This document shows positions 5,870-9,127 of a stretch of DNA of 9,127 bases, piece after piece. How positions within the stretch are numbered: the stretch's first letter is position 1; each line of letters begins with the position of its first letter. Made by a program: the position numbers and the translations under genes. The notes under the pieces are model-generated. The model was not told the DNA's origin. It ran no database searches and was given only the letters and a program-made list of their open reading frames with translations. Source of the DNA: an uncultured Oscillospiraceae bacterium (GTDB taxonomy: Bacteria > Bacillota > Clostridia > Oscillospirales > Acutalibacteraceae); assembly GCA_905198295.1 (NCBI GenBank), contig CAJKBW010000106.1:1-9127 (forward strand), in the 5' to 3' direction.

Positions 5870-5949
5870 ACATTTTGCCGCAAATTTACAGTTAGGATTT
5901 CAGAACAGTGCCTAATATTATGCGGCAAAAATACGCTCTCAAAATGTGT
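5822..5949. repeat. Nested inverted-repeat element, 128 bp
   Basis: The outer arms ACACATTTTGAGA (5822-5834) and TCTCAAAATGTGT (5937-5949) are exact 13-base complements. Inside them TTTTGCCGCA (5873-5882) and TGCGGCAAAA (5921-5930) are exact 10-base complements, and within those TTAGG (5892-5896) faces CCTAA (5911-5915). The left interval between outer and inner arms holds the terminator hairpin; the right one is only six bases. The shape fits either a miniature inverted-repeat element or a folded RNA. Target-site duplication is not convincing (GAAA-like bases on both sides only). No gene is present. Confidence 0.6.
5832..5869 (+). terminator. Intrinsic terminator of the short RNA
   Basis: A 14-bp stem (5832-5845 with 5850-5863, two wobble pairs) closes a four-base loop ACTG and is followed by a run of T reaching 5869. 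It is well formed on the plus strand only. Its first three bases also belong to the outer arm of the nested inverted repeat 5822-5949. Confidence 0.85.
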
Positions 5950-6024
5950 GAAATTTCATACACCGCGTCTGATTGGCGAATTATATTCTAAAGGAGTAAT
6001 TTGACAAAAAAGTCCGCAGGCAAC

Positions 6025-6053
6025 TTGAAAAAGTGGAGTAAATGTGTTATAAT
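6025..6053 (+). promoter_or_regulatory. Strong promoter of the TasA-like surface operon
   Basis: TTGAAA (6025-6030), exactly 17 bases, then a perfect TATAAT (6048-6053) with TG one base upstream (extended -10). This is the best promoter in the window. Transcription would start near 6060, giving a leader of about 195 bases before the first confident gene at 6255. Confidence 0.82.
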
Positions 6054-6062
6054 TTTCTATAT

Positions 6063-6184
6063 ATGGATAGCTATACATGGCGAAAAAATATTTTCTGGTT
6101 TTTCCTCTCTTTCTTCGTCATTTTTGGACAAGCGAGGGGTCTTACTATATGAAAAGAATTTTCGCCGCCGGAGGCTTAGGCTAA
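6063..6184 (+). other. Two overlapping mini-ORFs in the operon leader
   Basis: The first frame (6063-6152) encodes 29 residues with a Phe/Ile-rich hydrophobic core (NIFWFFLSFFVIFG); its ATG lies only about three bases after the predicted transcription start, so it would be essentially leaderless. Its TGA overlaps the ATG (6149) of a second frame, MKRIFAAGGLG, ending at 6184, which has GAGGGG nine bases upstream (6134-6139). The ATGA overlap is the arrangement of translational coupling. Both are short enough to occur by chance; a regulatory leader peptide is possible. Confidence 0.25.
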
Positions 6185-6239
6185 AGGGGCGGGAGCCCCA
6201 GCAGAAAACCCCGCTGTGTTGAGGAATACGCGTGCGGCG
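6163..6239 (+). promoter_or_regulatory. Structured leader RNA upstream of the surface operon
   Basis: CGCCGC (6163-6168) pairs with GCGGCG (6234-6239) to close a domain. Inside it GGGGC-ggga-GCCCC (6186-6199) forms a compact hairpin and CAGC (6199-6202) can pair with GCTG (6213-6216). The GGGG at 6186-6189 could instead pair with CCCC at 6209-6212, so two mutually exclusive folds exist. The closing helix ends five bases before the GGAGG ribosome site (6244-6248) of the first gene. It matches no riboswitch consensus I remember (c-di-GMP, cobalamin, THF, guanidine, fluoride and others were considered). Confidence 0.4.
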
Positions 6240-6254
6240 GGACGGAGGTTAAGG

Positions 6255-6929
6255 ATGGTGAGGGGAGACATGAAAAAGGCTGCACAGAAAGCCCGGCAGC
6301 GCCGCGTAATGGCGGGACTGACGGCTGTGCTGCTGACAGCGGCTCTCGCTGTAATGGCGGCTGTGCTGCCGGCAGCGGCGCAGACACAGGAGCAGGCGGT
6401 GAAGCTGGAGCTGTACCGCCGTCAACCGGAGGACAACGAGAAATTCACCGCGCGGGACATGCTGCCCGGTGACACGCTGACCCGCTATTTTGCGGTGCGG
6501 GCGTATCATGACGAAGACATTGAACTGCTGTTCACCGCCGACGTCACCGAGGAGGAAAAGGCGCTCGGTGACGTGCTGCAGCTGCGGGTGGCCGATGCGG
6601 ATTCGGGGCGTGTGCTGTGTGAGGGGACATTTTCCTCGCTCGACGGGCAGGCGTTTGCCCACACGCTGACGGCGAACGACGACGGGCAGAGCACCGCCTA
6701 TTACCGCGTGGATGCGTGGCTGGATACGACGGTGGGCAACGAATACCAGGCAGCACGGCTGCTGGCCGATCTGCGCTGGTATGTGGAGGACGACGGCGGG
6801 CTGACCCCGCCGACGACCGGCGTTGCGGCACAGATCGGCCTGTGGACGGCTGTGGGCGCGGCGGCGTTGCTGGTATTGTTCTTGGTGCTGCTTTTTGCCC
6901 GCAGGAGAAAGGAGGCACGGCATGGATAA
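6255..6929 (+). CDS. Cell-surface anchored protein, TasA-related, with PPTTG sortase-like signal
   Basis: A 224-residue exported protein. The N-terminus is basic (KKAAQKARQRR) followed by a hydrophobic signal core (about 19-40) ending PAAAQTQ, a good signal-peptidase site. The extracellular part (about 45-180) is strand-rich and contains LPGDTLTRYFAV (70-81) and TVGNEYQA (159-166), which align in order with PGHTLVRDFTV and DAGNGYQA of the next protein. The C-terminus has PPTTG (185-189), a hydrophobic helix (about 193-215) and a positive tail RRRKEARHG: a sorting-signal layout like the (S/N/P)PxTG signals of clostridial class B sortases. The start at 6255 is chosen for GGAGG six bases upstream; 6270 is an alternative with poor spacing. 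It overlaps the next gene by eight bases. Likely role: anchor or base of the surface structure (inference). Confidence 0.8.
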   Translation: MVRGDMKKAAQKARQRRVMAGLTAVLLTAALAVMAAVLPAAAQTQEQAVKLELYRRQPEDNEKFTARDMLPGDTLTRYFAVRAYHDEDIELLFTADVTEEEKALGDVLQLRVADADSGRVLCEGTFSSLDGQAFAHTLTANDDGQSTAYYRVDAWLDTTVGNEYQAARLLADLRWYVEDDGGLTPPTTGVAAQIGLWTAVGAAALLVLFLVLLFARRRKEARHG

Positions 6930-7470
6930 GCCGGTTAAGGCCCGGCGCCGGGCCGGTGCCAGCCTTGCGGCGGCGATCGTGCTGGCGGTGCTGTTGGTGC
7001 TGACCACCGTTGCGCTGGGCGCTTCTTTTGTCGGGGTGGGCGACAACCTGTTTGAAACCGGTCAAGTGGCCATCGCGCTCAACGGCGGACGGCCGGTTTT
7101 CGCAGGCGGTGATCTCAATATCGAGCCGGGGCATACCTTAGTGCGGGATTTCACTGTGGACAACCGCGGCACGGCCGATGCTTACGTGCGGCTGTATCTG
7201 CAGGATGTCGAGGGTTCACTCGGACAGGCGCTCACCTTTTCCGTGTATGACGGCGACGAGCTGTTGTATACCGGCAGCGCGGATGCCTTTACGCGGGAGA
7301 ATTCCTGTGTGCTCGAACGTCCGCTCGCTGTAGGCGAAAACCGCACCCTGACCGCGGTTGTACATATGCGCGAGGATGCCGGCAATGGCTATCAGGCCGG
7401 AGGCGTAACCTTCACGATTGCCGCTGATGCGGTGCAGATACGCAATAATCCGGACAAGGCCTTCACCTGA
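6922..7470 (+). CDS. TasA/camelysin-like secreted protein
   Basis: A 182-residue secreted protein. RRRAG (8-12) precedes a long hydrophobic core (13-37) ending near ALGASF, with FETGQVAIALN (44-54) directly after it, matching the 'F-x-x-G-x-L-x-(I/V)' start of the mature TasA/camelysin (peptidase M73-like) domain. PGHTLVRDFTVDNRGTADAYVRLY (69-92) and DAGNGYQAG (152-160) are further landmarks, and the C-terminus AVQIRNNPDKAFT fits the family's end. TasA proteins polymerise into extracellular fibres in Bacillus biofilms; camelysin was described as a protease, but no catalytic motif is visible. The ATG lies six bases after GGAGG (6911-6915) and inside the end of the previous gene, so translation is probably coupled. 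There is no C-terminal anchor, so the protein would be released or assembled onto another subunit. Confidence 0.8.
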   Translation: MDKPVKARRRAGASLAAAIVLAVLLVLTTVALGASFVGVGDNLFETGQVAIALNGGRPVFAGGDLNIEPGHTLVRDFTVDNRGTADAYVRLYLQDVEGSLGQALTFSVYDGDELLYTGSADAFTRENSCVLERPLAVGENRTLTAVVHMREDAGNGYQAGGVTFTIAADAVQIRNNPDKAFT

Positions 7471-7537
7471 CCATCGTCCGGTCAATAGCGATGTTTCGCC
7501 GGAAAGGTGCAAATTTTGAAGAAAAGGAGTAAGAGAG

Positions 7538-9064
7538 ATGAAAGCAAGTAAGAAATCCCTGCTCGCAAGCGGCGTGTCGCTGCTGGCGAGTGCGGCGCTG
7601 TTGGCGGGTGCGACCTTTGCATGGTTCACCGACAGCGTCACAAACACCGGCAACAAAATTCAGTCCGGCAAGCTGGCGATCAACGCGTATGCGTACGACC
7701 TGGCCTCGGACGGTACGCAAAGCTTCACGATTGAGGGTGTCAACGGCGGTGAGGCGTTTGCGTTTGAGGCAACGCCGCAGGACCTGAAGACGGACAAAAC
7801 GCCGATTATTAACGATACGCTGTTTGAGCCGGGCAGGTCGAACGCGAAACTGCTGAAGGTGGAGAACGCAGGCACCCTTGCGGCAAAGATCCGGCTCGAA
7901 TTTCAGATCATGGACGGCAGCCTGACCGACGCGCTGTGGTTTGATTTCGTGCAGGTGAAGGACGGCGCAGTCGTCGGTGCGTTCCAGAAGCGCCCGATGA
8001 GCGAGTTGGAAACCATTGCGGACGGGATGGAGCTGCCGCTGCTCGCAAACGAAAACGTGCAGTTCATCCTGATTTACGGTATGGACGAAAGCGCGGGCAA
8101 TGCGTTCATGAATAAAACCTTCTCGGCGGATGTGGCGATTTCCGCGACGCAGTACACCGAAGAAGTGGACGGCTTCGGCAGCGACCAGTACGACAAGGAT
8201 GCGCCGCTGAACTTTGTTCCGGTGGGATCGGAAGAAAGCTTTGCGGATGCGCTTGCGGACGTAAAGAGCGGTGATCGGATTGTCCTGAATCAGAGTATTT
8301 CTTCGGAAGGAAAAAATCTGGACTTCCGGGGAGTGGCGGATGTTGAGATGGATTTTGCCGGGCATACGGTCGCGGTTGACAACGATAATATTGCGTTGCG
8401 TGTTATCGGGACGGCCGACAACCGGGCGAGTGCCGTGTTTTCCGACGGAGCAATTTCGGCCGGAGCAGGTACATACTGCACGATCGGTGCAAGTCTGGCC
8501 GAGGTAACGCTCAATAACATGACGCTGAACAACATCACCCCTTACGGCAACAGCGTCAAAGCCTTTAATGGCGGCGTGATTAACCTGAACAATGTGCAGT
8601 CCCGTTCTGAAAAGGGCGGCGCGATGGAAGCGGCAGGCGGCACCATCAATGTCAACGGCGGGACGTTTGTTCAGGTAGGAGAGCATGACTGGAACAGCTG
8701 CCTTGGCGCTGTTTCCAATAACACCGGCACGCTGAATGTGCGCGACGTGACGGCGACTGGGGATAATTATGGCTTCTATATTTTCTCCTCCGGCGGCACC
8801 ATCAACCTTTACAGCGGCACCTTTAAGGCTGCTACGGTGCTCAAGGCCGATCTAGATCTGAACAGCTATCCCACCGCGAAGGGTACCATCAATGTTTACG
8901 GCGGTTCCTTTGACGGTGCGATTGCTATCAATGTGAACTGTACGCTGAACATCGAAGCGGGCACCTTTGCGAACACCGGCCTGACGCTTGAACAGTTCAG
9001 CGCTTACGTGGCGGAGGGCAGCACAGTAACCGAAGCCGACGGCATTTACACCGTTACCCGATAA
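7538..9064 (+). CDS. SipW-type signal peptide / TasA-like domain / beta-helix surface protein
   Basis: A 508-residue secreted protein with three parts. Residues 1-32 form a signal peptide, with AGATFAWFTDSVTN (23-36) matching the SipW-dependent 'GTxAxFxD' type. About 40-206 is a TasA-like beta-sandwich: LFEPGRSNAKLLKVENAG (95-112) is the PGD/N-x-G region and DESAGNAFMNKTFSADVAISATQ (183-205) the GN-x-F counterpart of the GNxYQ motif. From about 232 to 480 comes a right-handed beta-helix of short repeats such as GGTINVNGGTF (368-378), GGTINLYSGTF (419-429) and GTINVYGGSF (449-458), seen in many gut surface proteins. The end FSAYVAEGSTVTEADGIYTV fits the usual capping motif; there is no sorting signal. 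AAAGGAG (7523-7529) lies eight bases before the ATG. The gap to the previous gene is 67 bases with no clear terminator, so it is probably in the same operon. Confidence 0.85.
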   Translation: MKASKKSLLASGVSLLASAALLAGATFAWFTDSVTNTGNKIQSGKLAINAYAYDLASDGTQSFTIEGVNGGEAFAFEATPQDLKTDKTPIINDTLFEPGRSNAKLLKVENAGTLAAKIRLEFQIMDGSLTDALWFDFVQVKDGAVVGAFQKRPMSELETIADGMELPLLANENVQFILIYGMDESAGNAFMNKTFSADVAISATQYTEEVDGFGSDQYDKDAPLNFVPVGSEESFADALADVKSGDRIVLNQSISSEGKNLDFRGVADVEMDFAGHTVAVDNDNIALRVIGTADNRASAVFSDGAISAGAGTYCTIGASLAEVTLNNMTLNNITPYGNSVKAFNGGVINLNNVQSRSEKGGAMEAAGGTINVNGGTFVQVGEHDWNSCLGAVSNNTGTLNVRDVTATGDNYGFYIFSSGGTINLYSGTFKAATVLKADLDLNSYPTAKGTINVYGGSFDGAIAINVNCTLNIEAGTFANTGLTLEQFSAYVAEGSTVTEADGIYTVTR

Positions 9065-9074
9065 GCATCCGCTT

Positions 9075-9108
9075 TTTCCGTCCCCTCCCGCGCGGGGAGG
9101 GGCGGAAA
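9075..9108. terminator. Strong GC-rich hairpin after the surface operon
   Basis: TTTCCG-T-CCCCTCCC (9075-9089) pairs with GGGAGGGG-CGGAAA (9095-9108), 14 bp with one bulged T, around a five-base loop. It starts 10 bases after the stop at 9064. On the plus strand no T-run follows directly (CCGGACGG, then only TTTT near 9123), so it may be a weak or Rho-assisted terminator, an mRNA-stabilising hairpin, or a partial terminator that lets transcription continue to genes beyond the window. Confidence 0.5.
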
Positions 9109-9127
9109 CCGGACGGCACAGGTTTTG

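Noticed and set aside
6001..6222. A 73-codon TTG-started frame with AAGGAG four bases upstream
   Set aside because: It spans the strong promoter at 6025-6053 and the structured leader, starts with TTG at short spacing, and its C-terminal part is low-complexity Arg-rich. More likely a chance frame.
6163..6239. A c-di-GMP (GEMM) or other known riboswitch in the surface-operon leader
   Set aside because: Short fragments such as GGCTAAAG look similar, but the conserved core strings and three-helix order of the classes I remember are absent. It is reported only as an unassigned structured leader.
7471..7537. A terminator or separate promoter between the TasA-like gene and the beta-helix gene
   Set aside because: Only a 5-bp CATCG/CGATG stem is present, with no T-run, and no -35/-10 pair was found. 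Co-transcription is more likely.
7463..8686. A 407-codon minus-strand frame opposite the beta-helix gene
   Set aside because: Its translation is Arg/His/Val-rich with no recognisable motif, while the plus strand encodes a clear signal peptide and repeats. It is a GC-driven shadow.
8640..8990. DNA-level tandem repeats or CRISPR-like array in the beta-helix coding region
   Set aside because: The repetition is at the protein level (GGTINV-type coils) with variable spacing and diverged codons, not a DNA repeat array.

Overview
The window looks like chromosomal DNA from a moderately GC-rich gut Firmicute, probably a Clostridia/Oscillospiraceae-type bacterium. The pointers are strong AGGAGG-type ribosome sites, housekeeping-type promoters close to TTGACA-17-TATAAT, U-tracted terminators, Firmicute-style surface proteins (a SipW-type signal peptide, a PxTG sorting signal) and a CAT-type acetyltransferase. 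No rRNA, tRNA, CRISPR array or recognisable insertion sequence is visible. Assignments come from reading motifs, not from database searches.

Left end (1-552): no gene, but three tandem plus-strand terminators (63-99, 167-203, 253-294), a compound hairpin (338-372) and a good promoter (409-437). The promoter drives a SAM-dependent methyltransferase (553-1314). Next is a separately promoted small cysteine-motif protein (1377-1739) with its own terminator. On the minus strand, a tocopherol-cyclase-family protein (2050-2901) ends towards a hairpin at 1929-1954.

Middle (3252-5449): a tight three-gene plus-strand unit holds a 339-residue protein I do not recognise, a chloramphenicol acetyltransferase-like enzyme with an intact HHxxxDG active site, and a low-molecular-weight protein tyrosine phosphatase. 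It ends at a perfect 15-bp hairpin.

The stretch 5498-6254 has no confident gene. Its 5700-6160 part is clearly more AT-rich than its surroundings and is dense in signals. These are a minus-strand promoter/RBS/ORF with no stop before its terminator, a plus-strand promoter followed almost at once by a terminator (predicted RNA of about 60 nt), a nested inverted-repeat element (5822-5949), and a near-consensus extended -10 promoter opening a ~195-nt structured leader with two overlapping mini-ORFs.

Right end (6255-9064): this leader feeds a three-gene surface operon. The genes encode a membrane/sortase-anchored protein with a PPTTG signal, a TasA/camelysin-like secreted protein, and a 508-residue protein that joins a SipW-type signal peptide and TasA-like domain to a right-handed beta-helix. 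All three share a GN-x-(Y/F) motif region, so they look like diverged paralogues. My inference is that they build an extracellular fibre or matrix, with the first protein as wall anchor and the last as the large exposed subunit. No SipW-type signal peptidase or sortase lies in the window; they may be just beyond the right edge or elsewhere. This cassette and its unusual upstream region are the most interesting part of the window.
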